NCBI RefSeq assembly: GCF_000004195.4 | Contig: NC_030680.2 | Coordinates: 146,524,545 to 146,588,544 of the forward strand | Direction: 5' to 3' | Length of the DNA: 64,000 nt | Source of the DNA: Xenopus tropicalis | Taxonomy: Eukaryota > Chordata > Amphibia > Anura > Pipidae | Part shown: one piece after another, positions 45,246 to 57,450 of the stretch | Position numbering within the stretch: the first letter of the stretch is position 1 | How the letters are laid out: every line of letters starts with the position of its first letter | Notes under the pieces: model-generated | The model's input: only the letters and a program-made list of their open reading frames with translations | Databases searched by the model: none | Told to the model about the DNA's origin: nothing | Translations under genes and position numbers: made by a program

Positions 45246-46549
45246 GAAACATTTGAAAGCCCAACTTGAATGTCAAATAAATTGAGATCTGAGCTGAACC
45301 TGTCTTTGCCACCCTACATATCCTTGGAGTTATTGCTGAATAACCAATACGCCAATCTTCTTCCTTATCTTGTTCAGAAGGGGAAGCTCTGGGCAAAGGT
45401 TTGACCTCAAGGGGGACTTGAAGTGAAAAGGTCTGACAACATTGCGAGGATTCTAAAAGCAATGAAAAATAAACTAAACTAAAAAAAAAAATACAGTATA
45501 TTATCTGTTCAACAAGGAAAGTCAAGTGCTGGCACCGCAAACAAACAGGGTCAGAACCGACATTATATATAATCAAAGTGAGAATGTAAATCCCATTTGG
45601 TAAAACCCATTCAGTAATAATGAACCATAGGAAATTCTAATCTCCCTTCTGCCGTCGGAATCACCGAGGAGCCTCTCGCGCCAGAGACAGCCCCGCACCC
45701 AAGAGCAATTTTCACTGCAGAGATTTTCCCTCACTTCGGTACTTATCCCGGTGACTTGACAGATGTCTGTCAGGCTGAGGGGTCAAACACTGCCGAGAAA
45801 TCCGATTAAATCTGTTGCAGCCTTTGGATTTTTTGGCTCGGCTCTGCAATCTGACAGGCAGCTGCCAAAATCAGATATAAAAGTCTGTGTCAGACTGAAA
45901 TATTATTAAATATGTTTTGATTTTCATGTATGGCCAGGGCTGTCGGAGGCAGATGTCAAGCGCGGATGGAAATTTGGTTAAACAGGTTTTCTGACTCAGC
46001 TTTAGGGGAAAAAGAAAAGAGTTGCAGAGAGAGGAAACAAGGAACCTTTATCTCCGGCTTTGTGCGGGATTCAAGGGAAACATTATTCACTGGGTACATA
46101 TTACATTGCACGGATTGTTTCCCTCAGAAAGCCAGAAGTATCAGCCAAGAGTCAGAGATGTTTAACTCTATAGTCTGAGGCTGTTACAGGAGCCTTCACT
46201 CAGCGGGAAGCGCCCAAGGAATGGATGGAGAACCGCGCAAAGTGGGGCAGCGGCTCCGAGTCTCAACTACATCGGGAAAGAACATGGAACTCACGTTCCA
46301 ATGTAGGTTAAACAGTTTCAATGGTTTGAAAGTTATTTGTAAATGTAATGCTTATTTGTTATTCTGTGTAAAGCAAAATTCACCGAAGCAACGGCGTAAA
46401 AAGCTGTGTCAAATAAATAAAGGTCGCTCTAAGAAAAAAAAACACATGAAAAATTCTTCTGTTTTTACGCGGTAAAGCCTGGCAATCTCTGCTGGATTGT
46501 GTTGCCATTTTTTACACTACATAATAATGTTGCCCCCATAGTGAAAAGC
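45246..46549. other. Single-copy sequence, candidate regulatory region
   Basis: 45640-46160 is repeat-free and includes the perfect 16 bp palindrome TGACAGATGTCTGTCA (45757-45772) and, 80 bp on, TGACAGGCAGCTGCC (45852-45866). TGACAG is the core of MEIS/TGIF (TALE homeodomain) sites. A lysine-rich 84-codon frame at 46221-46475 has an acceptable start context (aggaATGG) but no homology that I can recognise. No exon structure is supported. Confidence 0.4.
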
Positions 46550-47262
46550 AACAGTTGTAAGTGAAAGGGGTAAAGACAATGTTAGATGGAGACAGCAGGG
46601 AAAGAGGATGAGAGTAGGGTAACCTGGGGGAAAGTAGAGCAAGATTGTGGCAATAGGTAAGGTGGCAACAGGAAAGAAAACAAGTAGGGTAAGATGGTGA
46701 CAGTAGGGAAACAAGGAGATATTGGGGCAATATGGAGAGAAGAAGGCTAAAATAGATGCAGTGGGAAAGTATAGTGATGTTGGGAAACATGGAAACAGAA
46801 GGGAGATATGGGGACAGTAGGGAAACCATGTAGAAAGTAGGTTTAGATTGTGACAGTAAGGAAACAAATGAGAAACTGGGGCAAGATGGAGACAGTAGGG
46901 CAATATTGGGGATGTAAGACAGTGGGGAAGTATGGTGACACTTAGAAAACATGGAAACAGAGGGGAAAAATGGGGACAGTAGGGGCACATGGAGACAGCA
47001 GAGAAAAATTTAAAAAAGTAGGTTAAGATGGTGACAGTAGGGAAACATGGAGACAGTAGGGCAAAATTGTGGATGTAAGACAAGTATGGTGACACTTAGA
47101 AAACATGGAAACAGAGGGGAAAAATGGGGACAGTAGGGAAAAAATGAAAAAAGTAGGTTTAAATGGTGACGGAAAGAAAACAAGTACATACTGGGACAAG
47201 ATCAGAACAGTAGAGCAAGACTGCTGCAATAGTGTTAGATATTAAGAGTGGGGAAGTATAGT
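46550..47262 (+). repeat. Purine-rich degenerate minisatellite
   Basis: Long stretches of G/A with short recurrent motifs (gacagtagggaaacatgg, ggcaagatggtgacagtag). The period is irregular, about 20-35 bp, with a longer near-duplicate (46915-47010 and 47085-47150 share cttagaaaacatggaaacag). Minus-strand frames 46512-47229, rich in S/P/H/L, are composition artefacts. Confidence 0.75.
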
Positions 47263-47263
47263 G

Positions 47264-48324
47264 ACCCCTTATTGGGGGCAGAACAGCCCTATTGGGTTTA
47301 TTTAATGGTTAAATGATTCCCTTTTCTCTGTAATAATAAAACAGTACCTGTACTTGATCCCAACTAAGATATAATTACCCCTTATTGGGGCAGAACAGCC
47401 CTATTGGGTTTATTTCATGGTTAAATGATTCCCTTTTCCCTGTAATAATAAAACAGTACCTGTACTTGATCCCAACTAAGATATAATTACCCCTTATTGG
47501 GGCAGAACAGCCCTATTGGGTTTATTTCATGGTTAAATGATTCCCTTTTATCTGTAATAATAAAACAGTACCTGTACTTGATCCCAACTAAGATATAATT
47601 ACCCCTTATTGGGGCAGAACAGCCCTATTGGGTTTATTTAATGGTTAAATGATTCCCTTTTCTCTGTAATAATAAAACAGTACCTGTACTTGATCCCAAC
47701 TAAGATATAATTACCCCTTATTGGGGGCAGAACAGCCCTATTGGGTTTATTTAATGGTTAAATGATTCCCTTTTCTCTGTAATAATAAAACAGTACCTGT
47801 ACTTGATCCCAACTAAGATATAATTACCCCTTATTGGGGGCAGAACAGCCCTATTGGGTTTATTTAATGGTTAAATGATTCCCTTTTATCTGTAATAATA
47901 AAACAGTACCTGTACTTGATCCCAACTAAGATATAATTACCCCTTATTGGGGCAGAACAGCCCTATTGGGTTTATTTAATGGTTAAATGATTCCCTTTTC
48001 TCTGTAATAATAAAACAGTACCTGTACTTGATCCCAACTAAGATATAATTACCCCTTATTGGGGGCAGAACAGCCCTATTGGGTTTATTTAATGGTTAAA
48101 TGATTCCCTTTTCTCTGTAATAATAAAACAGTACCTGTACTTGATCCCAACTAAGATATAATTACCCCTTATTGGGGGCAGAACAGCCCTATTGGGTTTA
48201 TTTCATGGTTAAATGATTCCCTTTTCTCTGTAATAATAAAACAGTACCTGTACTTGATCCCAACTAAGATATAATTACCCCTTATTGGGGCAGAACAGCC
48301 CTATTGGGTTTATTTAATGGTTAA
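47264..48324 (-). repeat. 112-113 bp array without MITE ends (array E, about 10 copies)
   Basis: Units in minus orientation begin abruptly with ccccttattggggg after the purine-rich repeat and end with tttaatggttaac. No CAGGTATGGGA or CCCATACCTG terminus, and no MITE arm, is present on either side. Either the MITE arms were deleted or the array moved without them. Confidence 0.9.
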
Positions 48325-49397
48325 CTATAGAAAATATTACAGGAAAAATCTTCAGGAAAAGTATCTATCAATCTCTGCAGTTACGGCACACACAGGAGGT
48401 TATTATCAGACCATGGATGTTTGCATCTGAGGAATCTATCTTCTACTTGTGCCATTACATTCTGCCCTGGGGCTCTTTCCTGGTAGATAATGTCAGTATT
48501 AAAAATGACAGTAGGATTTCCATTTCCATTGGATAACAAGGGGAACTAAGGCCTCATTCAGAGCCACACTGGGCAACCTAGCCACCCGTATGTGCTCCCT
48601 TCCTTAGCGAGAAAATAACCTTTCTGATAAAAATCCAACACAATTGTATCTGGCTTGTTTATTTTGTTAAAAGGAAAACAGGAAAATGAATCTGTATTTG
48701 GAAGAAATTAGAAAAAAGCATATTTGGCTGATTAATTCAGCAGTAGATGCCGAAACAAAGACAATTCATAGGGAGCTAATTACCCGCTGGCGTCCTTAGC
48801 CAATCAGAACACGCATATCCCCTTAATTCAATATGACTCCTTTTGAGTCTAAAGACCCATTTCACTGCAAATAGATAATTGAACTTCCCAGACATACTGT
48901 AAATGTAAAATATTGATTTTTTTAAACATGTTGAAGAGCGGTCGGTCACTTTAGGAAGGAGCAAATTTAATTTGCCATAAGGGCGTTCAATGAATCTCAA
49001 GCCCTTTGGGTTTCGGCTGAAAGCTGCTGTCTGGGTAAGAGGCTGTTGGGTTTTTTTTTTCCCTATAAAGCAAATGCGCTAACAGACTCGTAACAACAAA
49101 AGTTAATTATTCATGTTAATTGGGAGGGGGGGGAAGGGGGGATACACAAGGTAATAAACTTTCCACATGGAAAGCAGCACAGAAGAGAATCAGCGAAGAG
49201 ATTGGATCAGAAATACCAATGCATAATGGGAAAGGGGTATAAAGCAAATAGAGCAGAATTTGTGAGTTCAGATCATTAATTTAAACACTACATTGCTTGC
49301 TAGGGATTATGGGACATGTAAAATGGTCTGCGCTGGCGGAGAAATAACTGGAAATGCCTCCGGTCATTGATAAAAACAGATGTAAAACAACCTATAA
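48325..49397. other. Single-copy sequence, possible conserved non-coding element
   Basis: 48600-49080 is repeat-free and AT-rich. Short C/G homopolymers occur near 49124-49140. No supported gene; the minus-strand frame 48776-49000 has no family signature. Confidence 0.4.
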
Positions 49398-50262
49398 CAG
49401 AATAGCACTCAATAGTAAGAAATCCAAGTCCGGCTTGGGACTCCTCCAGTTACATGGGAGTAGGAGAAACAATAGGTTAGCTGGAAGCAGTTCTAATGTG
49501 TAGCGCTGGCTGAAAGCTCAGACTCAGGCACACTTTACTGCTGCGCTGCAAGTTGGAGTAATATCCCCCCCCCCCCCAGCAGCCGATCAGCAGAACAATG
49601 GGAAGGGAGCAAGATAGCAGCTCCCAGTAGGTATCAGAATAGCACTCAATAGTAAGAAATCCAAGTCCGGCTTGGGACTCCTCCAGTTACATGGGAGTAG
49701 GAGAAAAAATAGGTTAGCTGAAAGCAGTTCTAATTTGTAGCCCTGGCTCCTTCTGAAAGCTCAGACTCAGGCACACTTTACTGCTGCGCTGCAAGTTGGA
49801 GTGATATCCCCCCCCTCCCCCCCAGCAGCCGATCAGCAGAACAATGGGAAGGGAGCAAGATAGCAGCTCCCAGTAGGTATCAGAATAGCACTCAATAGTA
49901 AGAAATCCAAGTCCTGCTTGGGACTCCTCCAGTTACATGGGAGTAGGAGAAACAATAGGTTAGCTGAAAGAAGTTCTAATGTGTAGCGCTGGCTCCTTCT
50001 GAAAGCTCAAACTCAGGCACACTTTACTGCTGCGCTGCAAGTTGGAGTGATATCCCCCCCCTCCCCCCAGCAGCCGATCAGCAGAACAATGGGAAGGGAG
50101 CAAGATAGCAGCTCCCAGTAGGTATCAGAATAGCACTCAATAGTAAGAAATCCAAGTCCGGCTTGGGACTCCTCCAGTTACATGGGAGTAGGAGAAACAA
50201 TAGGTTAGTTGAAAGCAGTTCTAATGTGTAGCGCTGGCTGAAAGCTCAGACTCAGGCACAAG
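49398..50262 (+). repeat. About 240 bp tandem repeat, 3.6 copies
   Basis: cagaatagcactcaatagta recurs at 49398, 49635, 49881 and 50125 (237, 246 and 244 bp). Length differences come from a poly-C tract (ccccccc with or without a T) and an optional tccttc before tgaaagctca. The last copy is cut after caggcaca, where the sequence continues into a different stretch (aggcactgagatggcgcc). Confidence 0.9.
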
Positions 50263-51036
50263 GCACTGAGATGGCGCCTACACACCAATATTACAGCTAC
50301 AAATACATTTGTTGGTTCAAGAATAAAAGGTTAAATGGCAGAGGGAATTATTTCTTCTGTAAACAGTGTCATTTAGAAAAAAAAGGTATATAATAAAAAT
50401 CAAAACAGCAAAAAAAAAAGAAATGTAATATAATAAAGAGCCTGGAACTGCGCAGTAAAAAGTCCTATTTCCTTCATCCCTACTTATTTTCTAGCAACTC
50501 CTACTTTTGTGACCTGCGGCCCATATTATTATAAGATTCCATAATAGATTCATTTATATTTCAGATTAAAGGTGGGTAACACAAGAAGCGATGATCAGAA
50601 CAAAGAAAAATGAATAAATAAACCAGACGTAACCTGCGCTTTTTATCTCGCTGTGAAAACCTGACACATCTCTGACACAGCGAGGGGGTAAAACAGTATA
50701 AATAAACCTTGACTTTCCCTCTCTGTCTGTTCCATTCAATTTCCTCTATTCCCGTACATTACTGTCTCTGCTTCTTTCTTGGGAAATTTCAAGCCGGTGA
50801 CCTGTTGCCCAAAATGATCCATAAAGAATATTCACTTTCTTCCATTGCGAAACATCTTTAGAAATGCGCTCGGGAAATCATATTAAAAATGCTAAATAAA
50901 TGTTACTTGTAATCTCCTTCTTGGCTTTGCCATGATCTCAGAGATGAGACCTTACAGACAATGAATCATGTCACTGACTATGTCACAGTCTGCTGAAATA
51001 CTGTATAGGGGTTTTTTTTTTTTGTTAACAAGGATA
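50263..51036. other. Single-copy sequence, possible conserved non-coding element
   Basis: Repeat-free apart from a short A-rich part near 50380-50420 and a T run at about 51011-51023. No gene supported. Confidence 0.35.
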
Positions 51037-51719
51037 TACAGGTATGCTACCTATTATCCAGAATGCTCGGGACCTGGGGTTTTCTGTATAAGGGGTCTTT
51101 CTGTAATTTGGATCTTCATACCTCAAGTCTGCTAAAAAATCAATAAAACATTAATTAAACCCAATAGGGCTGTTCTGCCCCCAATAAGGGGTAATTATAT
51201 CTTAGTTGGGATCAAGTACAGGTACTGTTTTATTATTACAGAGAAAAGGGAATCATTTAACCATTAAATAAACCCAATAGGGCTGTTCTGCCCCCAATAA
51301 GGGGTAATTATATCTTAGTTGGGATCAAGTACAGGTACTGTTTTATTATTACAGAGAAAAGGGAATCATTTAACCATGAAATAAACCCAATAGGGCTGTT
51401 CTGCCCCCAATAAGGGGTAATTATATCTTAGTTGGGATCAAGTACAGGTACTGTTTTATTATTACAGAGAAAAGGGAATCATTTAACCATTAAATAAACC
51501 CAATAGGGCTGTTCTGCCCCAATAAGGGGTAATTATATCTTAGTTGGGATCAAGTACAGGTACTGTTTTATTATTACAGAGAAGTTTGTGTTTCTTAGTG
51601 TTGAAATCATTTTCAAAAATTAGAATTATTTGCTTATAATGGAGTCTATGGGAGATGGCCTTTTCGTAATTCAGAGCTTTCTGGATAGCGGGTTTCCGAT
51701 AACGGATCCCATACCTGTA
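51037..51719 (+). mobile_element. Complete TA-flanked MITE with short 112-113 bp array (array F, 4 copies)
   Basis: CAGGTATGCTACC at 51039 and CCCATACCTG ending at 51717, with TA on both sides. The left arm (gacctggggttttctgtata) and the right arm (aatggagtctatgggag, then ggatagcgggtttcc) are intact, with four units between. It is the shortest array within a complete MITE here and thus nearest to the founder length. Confidence 0.9.
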
Positions 51720-51863
51720 TATCAAATCCTGGTTTTGATTGCCCCACCCTGACCGAAAAAAAGAAGAATTGTCACTGAGTGCATTAAAAATAGGACAATA
51801 TGGGCTCAAAAGTAAGGATAAATATTATAATAACATTATATTTTTCAGTGAAAGTGCATAATG
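51720..51863. other. Short single-copy spacer
   Basis: No feature is seen. Confidence 0.3.
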
Positions 51864-52069
51864 GGAGCGATCATGTCAAAATAGGCCTGGTTGCGTCAAA
51901 AAAAGTTGCTCATGACTAGTGATGAGCGAACCTGTCCCGTTTCACTAATCTGAAAAATTTGCAAATCCTTGCGGCATGGCAAAAAATTCTCAAAAAAGCA
52001 AAAATGTTGCGCGTCCAAAAGATATTTTTTGACATGGGTGACAAGTTTTTGTCACACATTGAATTTTTT
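51864..52069 (+). mobile_element. hAT-type MITE fragments interrupted by an LTR
   Basis: 51866-51916 is an internal piece (gcgatcatgtcaaaatagg). 51917 starts a new copy with TAGTGATGAGCGAACC, which is cut at 52070 where the LTR begins. The rest of that MITE is not found after the LTR, so there has been an additional deletion. Confidence 0.65.
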
Positions 52070-52734
52070 TGTCAAGAACTGTGGGGAATCGAAACCTGGA
52101 TTTTGTGCTGGACTAGTTGCATTTGCTTGCTGAGCCACAGAAGGCTCTTTGAGCTATATGGAGTTAGTTGCCCTGATGTGCGTCCAGCAACGCTACCTGC
52201 TTCCCTCTTTGCTCCACCCATCTTGTTAATTGCATGTGTTGCTAGTCTTACAATTAGCAGCCTTTATAAACCTGCTTCAGGCTATTCCTGGTGCTCGATC
52301 ATCATCCTTGCTGAGCCTGATCTTGCCACGTCCTGATTTTGACTTCCGCGATTCCTGACTCCTGATTCCTGCGTTCCCTGCCTTATTTCTGTCTCCATTC
52401 TCCTGTCCCCACCTGGTACCCTGTCTTTTGTGGATCTCCCTGGATTGACCTTCGGCCCGTTACTTGACCTCGTTTGCCTGCTGCCTGCCCCTGACCTCAG
52501 CCTGCCTATGGACCTTGCCAGTACTCTGCCAGCCCTGACCTATTTGCCTGTTACTGGTCTCAGTCTATCTTGCCTATAATCACAGGCCTGTATATTTACT
52601 CTTTTGTTCTGTTTGGTTTATTAAATATCTTTGCTTTATCACATTTGGCTGTCCAGCCCTTAAAGGGAGTTATGGGGGTTACATTGCACATAGGCTCGTA
52701 CCTGCTGGTCCCTCACCTGAGGCCAGTCCTGACT
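52070..52734 (+). mobile_element. Solo LTR related to 10723-11323 (probable Ty3/gypsy)
   Basis: Starts TGTCAAGAAC and ends GTCCTGAC, with the same order of parts as the LTR at 10723: tRNA-like segment, TTTATAAA box (52263-52270), gctgagcctg, pyrimidine-rich CTGCCTG blocks, ATTAAA (52620-52625), then cttaaagggagttatggg. About 665 bp, longer than the 601 bp relative. The terminal A is lost and no matching target duplication was found, so a later rearrangement is likely. Confidence 0.75.
52085..52137 (-). promoter_or_regulatory. Antisense tRNA-like A-box/B-box pair in the second LTR
   Basis: On the minus strand TGGCTCAGCAAG (52137-52126) resembles an A box and GTTTCGATTCC (52095-52085) matches the B box at 10 of 11 positions; the starts are 42 nt apart. 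Presence in both diverged LTRs shows that it belongs to the LTR family, not to a chance insertion. Confidence 0.45.
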
Positions 52735-54860
52735 TGATAGCATTTATCATGAAACAGTCCTTGTAATAAATTAAAAAATAAAACCAATTATTTCCCAGAA
52801 ACAATGGAAATCTTGTCACCGAGCAGACTGGTTGTTGCTAATAAAGCTCCTTCTCAAGGACTGATAGATGTTTCAGATATATTAGAGATGATATTACCCC
52901 ACCCTATGTCAGATGCTTCTAAAACTTCACTTGAAGTTACATCAGCAAGGCCTCCACCAAGCAGTAGAAGCAAGCAGGTAGATTACAGTCCTCCATTGAT
53001 ATCTACTTGGTCACCAGAAATTTATGAAGAGAAACAAGGCACAAATGCTATCAAGCTGTGACTAACTACAAAAAGGAGGGGGCAAAGTTGCATTGTGGAC
53101 AGAAAAAATGGCATTTCCCATCAGTTTTATTGCACTTTGTGCCTTGTTTCTCTTTATAAAATCTCTGGTGCCCAAGTAGATTGGAGGACTGTAATCTACC
53201 TGCTTGCTTCTACCTGTTGGTGGAGGCCTCGTGACTGTGTTAGAAGCATCTAACATAGGGTGGGGTAGTATCATCTCCAATATATTATGAAACATCTGTC
53301 GGTCCTCCTAATAAATTAAAAAGAATAAAACCAATTATTTCCCAGAACCAATGGAAACCTTGTCACTGAGCAGACAGTCGTTGCTAATAAGGCTCCTTCT
53401 CAAGGACTGATAGATGTTTCAGATATATTAGAGATGATAGTACCCCACCCTATGTTAGATGCTTCTAAAACAGTCACTTGAAGTTACATCAGCAAGGCCT
53501 CCACCAAGCAGTAGAAGCAAACAGATAGATTACAGTCCTCCATTGATATCTACTTGGGAACCAGAGATTTTATGAAGAGAAGGGGTAGTCTCATCTCCAA
53601 TATATCATGAAACATCTATCAGTCCTTGTAATAAATTAAATAATAAAACCAATTATCTCCCAGTACAAATTGAAACCTTGTCACCGAGCAGACTGGTCGT
53701 TGTTAATAAGGCTCCTTCTCAAGGAGGTTAGTCATGGCTTGATAGCATTTTTGCCTTGTTTCTCTTCATAAAATCTCTGGTGCCCAAGTAGATATCAATG
53801 GAGGACTGTAATCTACCTGCTTGCTTCTACTGCTTGGTGGAGGCCTTGCTGATGTAACTTCAAGTGACTGTTTTAGAAGCATCTAACATAGGATGGGGTG
53901 GTCTCATCTCCAATATATCATGAAACACCTATCGGCCCTTGTAATAAATTACACCTCCACCAAGCAGTAGAAGCACAAGCAGGTAGATTACAGTCCTCCA
54001 TTGATATCTACTTGGGCACCAGAGATTTTATGAAGAGAAACAAGGCGCAAATGCTATCAAGCCATGACTAACCTCCTTGAGAAGGAGCCTTATAAGCAAC
54101 GACCAGTCTGCTCGGTGACAAGGTTTCAATTGGTTCTGGGAAATAATTGTTTCATGATATATTGGAGATGAGACTACCCCACCCTAGGTTAGATGCTTCT
54201 AAAAAGTCACTTGAAGTTACATCAGCAAGGCCGTCACCAAGCAGAAGAAGCAAGCAGGTAGATTACAGTCTTTCATAGATATCTATTTGGGCACTAAAAC
54301 CAATTATCTTCCAGAACCAATGGAAACCTTGTCACCGAGTAGACTGGTCGTTGCTAATAAGGCTCCTTCTCTCATCATGTTTATTCACTTGCTTTATGTT
54401 GCCTTTTTTTTAATAGTCTGGGGTGCGAGTCAATGTCTATTGATTGGAATAAGATATTTTTGCATTGTGAGCTCTTTCTCAAGGACTGATAGATGTTTCA
54501 GATATATTAGAGATGATACTACCCCACCCTATGTTAGATGCTTCTAAAACAGTCACTTGAAGTTACATCAGCAAGGCCTCCACCAAGCAGTAGAAGCACA
54601 AGCACCAGAGATTTTATGAAGAGAAACAAGGCGCAAATGCTTTCAAGCCATGACTAACCTCCTTGAGAAGGAGCCTTATAAGCAATGACCAGTCTGCTCG
54701 GTGACAAGGTTTCAATTGGTTCTGAGAGATAATTGGTTTTATTATTTAATTTATTACAAGGACTGATAGATGTTTCATGATATATTGGAGATGATACGAC
54801 CCCACCCGAGGTTAGATGCTTCTAAAACAGTCACTTGAAGTTACATCAGCAAGGCCTCCA
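52735..54860. repeat. Mixed direct and inverted copies of the 384 bp-family sequence
   Basis: The blocks atgtttcagatatattagag, ccaccaagcagtagaagc, tcctccattgatatctactt and gaagagaaacaagg appear repeatedly in both orientations (for example plus at 52810-53060, minus at 53110-53330, plus at 53400-53590, minus at 53740-53940). It looks like the scrambled palindromic precursor of the clean array that follows. The 52804-53061 frame (85 codons) is open only in this copy; other copies have a frameshift at aaaacagtcacttga. Confidence 0.75.
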
Positions 54861-57450
54861 CCAAGCAGTAGAAGCAAGCAGGTAGATTACAGTCCTCCAT
54901 TGATATCTACTTGGGCACCAGAGATTTTATGAAGAGAAACAAGGCGCACTTCTATGCTATCAATGCTATCAATAAAACCAATGATTTCCCAGAACCAATG
55001 GAAACCTTGTCACCGAGCAGACTGGTCATTGCTAATAAGACTCCTTCTCTCATCATGTTTATTCACTTGCTTTATGTTGCCTTTTTTTTAATAGTCTGGG
55101 GTGGGAGTCAATGTCTATTGATTGGAATAAGATATTTTTGCACCGTGGGCTCCTTCTCAAGGACTGATTGATGTTTCAGATATATTAGAGATGAGACTAC
55201 CCCACCCTATGTTAGATGCTTCTAAACAGTCAGCAAGACCTCCACCAAGCAGTAGAAGCAAGCAGGTAGATTGCAGTCCTCCATTGATATCTACTTGGGC
55301 ACCAGAGATTTTATGAAGAGAAACAAGGCGCACTTCTATGCTATCTATGCTTTCAATAAAACCAATGATTTCCCAGAACCAATGGAAACCTTGTCACTGA
55401 GCAGACTGGTCATTGCTAATAAGGCTCCTTCTCTCATCATGTTTATTCACTTTCTTTATGTTGCCTTTTTTTTAATAGTCTGGGGTGCGAGTCAATGTCT
55501 AATGATTGGAATAAGATATTTTTGCACCGTGGGCTCCTTCTCAAGGACTGATTGATGTTTCAGATATATTAGAGATGAGACTACCCCACCCTATGTTAGA
55601 TGCTTCTAAACAGTCAGCAAGACCTCCACCAAGCAGTAGAAGCAAGCAGGTAGATTACAGTCCTCCATTGATATCTACTTGGGCACCAGAGATTTTATGA
55701 AGAGAAACAAGGTGCACTTCTATGCTATCTATGCTTTCAATAAAACCAATGATTTCCCAGAACCAATGGAAACCTTGTCACTGAGCAGACTGGTCATTGC
55801 TAATAAGGCTCCTTCTCTCATCATGTTTATTCACTTGCTTTATGTTGCCTTTTTTTTAATAGTCTGGGGTGCGAGTCAATGTCTAATGATTGGAATAAGA
55901 TATTTTTGCACCGTGGGCTCCTTCTCAAGGACTGATTGATGTTTCAGATATATTAGAGATGAGACTACCCCACCCTATGTTAGATGCTTCTAAACAGTCA
56001 GCAAGACCTCCACCAAGCAGTAGAAGCAAGCAGGTAGATTACAGTCCTCCATTGATATCTACTTGGGCACCAGAGATTTTATGAAGAGAAACAAGGTGCA
56101 CTTCTATGCTATCTATGCTTTCAATAAAACCAATGATTTCCCAGAACCAATGGAAACCTTGTCACCGAGCAGACTGGTCATTGCTAATAAGGCTCCTTCT
56201 CTCATCATGTTTATTCACTTTCTTTATGTTGCCTTTTTTTTAATAGTCTGGGGTGCGAGTCAATGTCTAATGATTGGAATAAGATATTTTTGCACCGTGG
56301 GCTCCTTCTCAAGGACTGATTGATGTTTCAGATATATTAGAGATGAGACTACCCCACCCTATGTTAGATGCTTCTAAACAGTCAGCAAGACCTCCACCAA
56401 GCAGTAGAAGAAAGCAGGTAGATTGCAGTCCTCCATTGATATCTACTTGGGCACCAGAGATTTTATGAAGAGAAACAAGGCGCACTTCTATGCTATCTAT
56501 GCTTTCAATAAAACCAATGATTTCCCAGAACCAATGGAAACCTTGTCACCGAGCAGACTGATCGTTGCTAATAACGCTCCTTCTCTCATCATGTTTATTC
56601 ACTTTCTTTATGTTGCCTTTTTTTTAATAGTCTGGGGTGCGAGTCAATGTCTAATGATTGGAATAAGATATTTTTGCACCGTGGGCTCCTTCTCAAGGAC
56701 TGATTGATGTTTCAGATATATTAGAGATGAGACTACCCCACCCTATGTTAGATGCTTCTAAACAGTCAGCAAGACCTCCACCAAGCAGTAGAAGCAAGCA
56801 GGTAGATTACAGTCCTCCATTGATATCTACTTGGGCACCAGAGATTTTATGAAGAGAAACAAGGTGCACTTCTATGCTATCAATGCTTTCAATAAAACCA
56901 ATGATTTCCCAGAACCAATGGAAACCTTGTCACCGAGCAGACTGGTCGTTGCTAATAACGCTCCTTCTCTCATCATGTTTATTCACTTTCTTTATGTTGC
57001 CTTTTTTTTAATAGTCTGGGGTGCGAGTCAATGTCTATTGATTGGAATAAGATATTTTTGCACCGTGGGCTCCTTCTCAAGGACTGATTGATGTTTCAGA
57101 TATATTAGAGATGAGACTACCCCACCCTATGTTAGATGCTTCTAAACAGTCAGCAAGACCTCCACCAAGCAGTAGAAGCAAGCAGGTAGATTACAGTCCT
57201 CCATTGATATCTACTTGGGCACCAGAGATTTTATGAAGAGAAACAAGGCGCACCTCTATGCTATCTATTCTATCAATAAAACCAATGATTTCCCAGAACC
57301 AATGGAAACCTTGTCACCGAGCAGACTGGTCATTGCTAATAAGACTTCTTCTCTCATCATGTTTATTCACTTGCTTTATGTTGCCTTTTTTTTTAATAGT
57401 CTGGGGTGTGAGTCAATGTCTATTGATTGGAATAAGATATTTTTGCTCGG
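54861..57450 (+). repeat. 384 bp tandem repeat, about 7 copies
   Basis: The frame start within tttatgaagagaaacaagg recurs at 54911, 55295, 55679, 56063, 56447, 56831 and 57215, exactly 384 bp apart with no net indel. Each unit contains an 86-codon frame (MGTRDFMKRNKAHF... start) that ends in TGA. The regularity comes from recent duplication; substitutions are few. The last unit runs into single-copy sequence at about 57445. Confidence 0.93.

Noticed and set aside
44236..45269. Series of 85-codon frames with CIFVFIHMG repeats
   Set aside because: They are generated by the 104 bp minisatellite; successive copies fall in different frames.
46221..46475. Lysine-rich 84-codon frame
   Set aside because: The start context is acceptable, but there is no homology, no neighbouring exon and no clear promoter. 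Length is within chance for this base composition.
46512..47229. 158- and 192-codon minus frames rich in S, P, H and L
   Set aside because: Composition artefact of the purine-rich minisatellite; two overlapping frames show the same bias.
52804..53061. 85-codon frame resembling a proline/serine-rich exon
   Set aside because: The related copies nearby carry a frameshift (aaaacagtcacttga) and a stop, so the consensus is not open; this copy is open by a chance small deletion.
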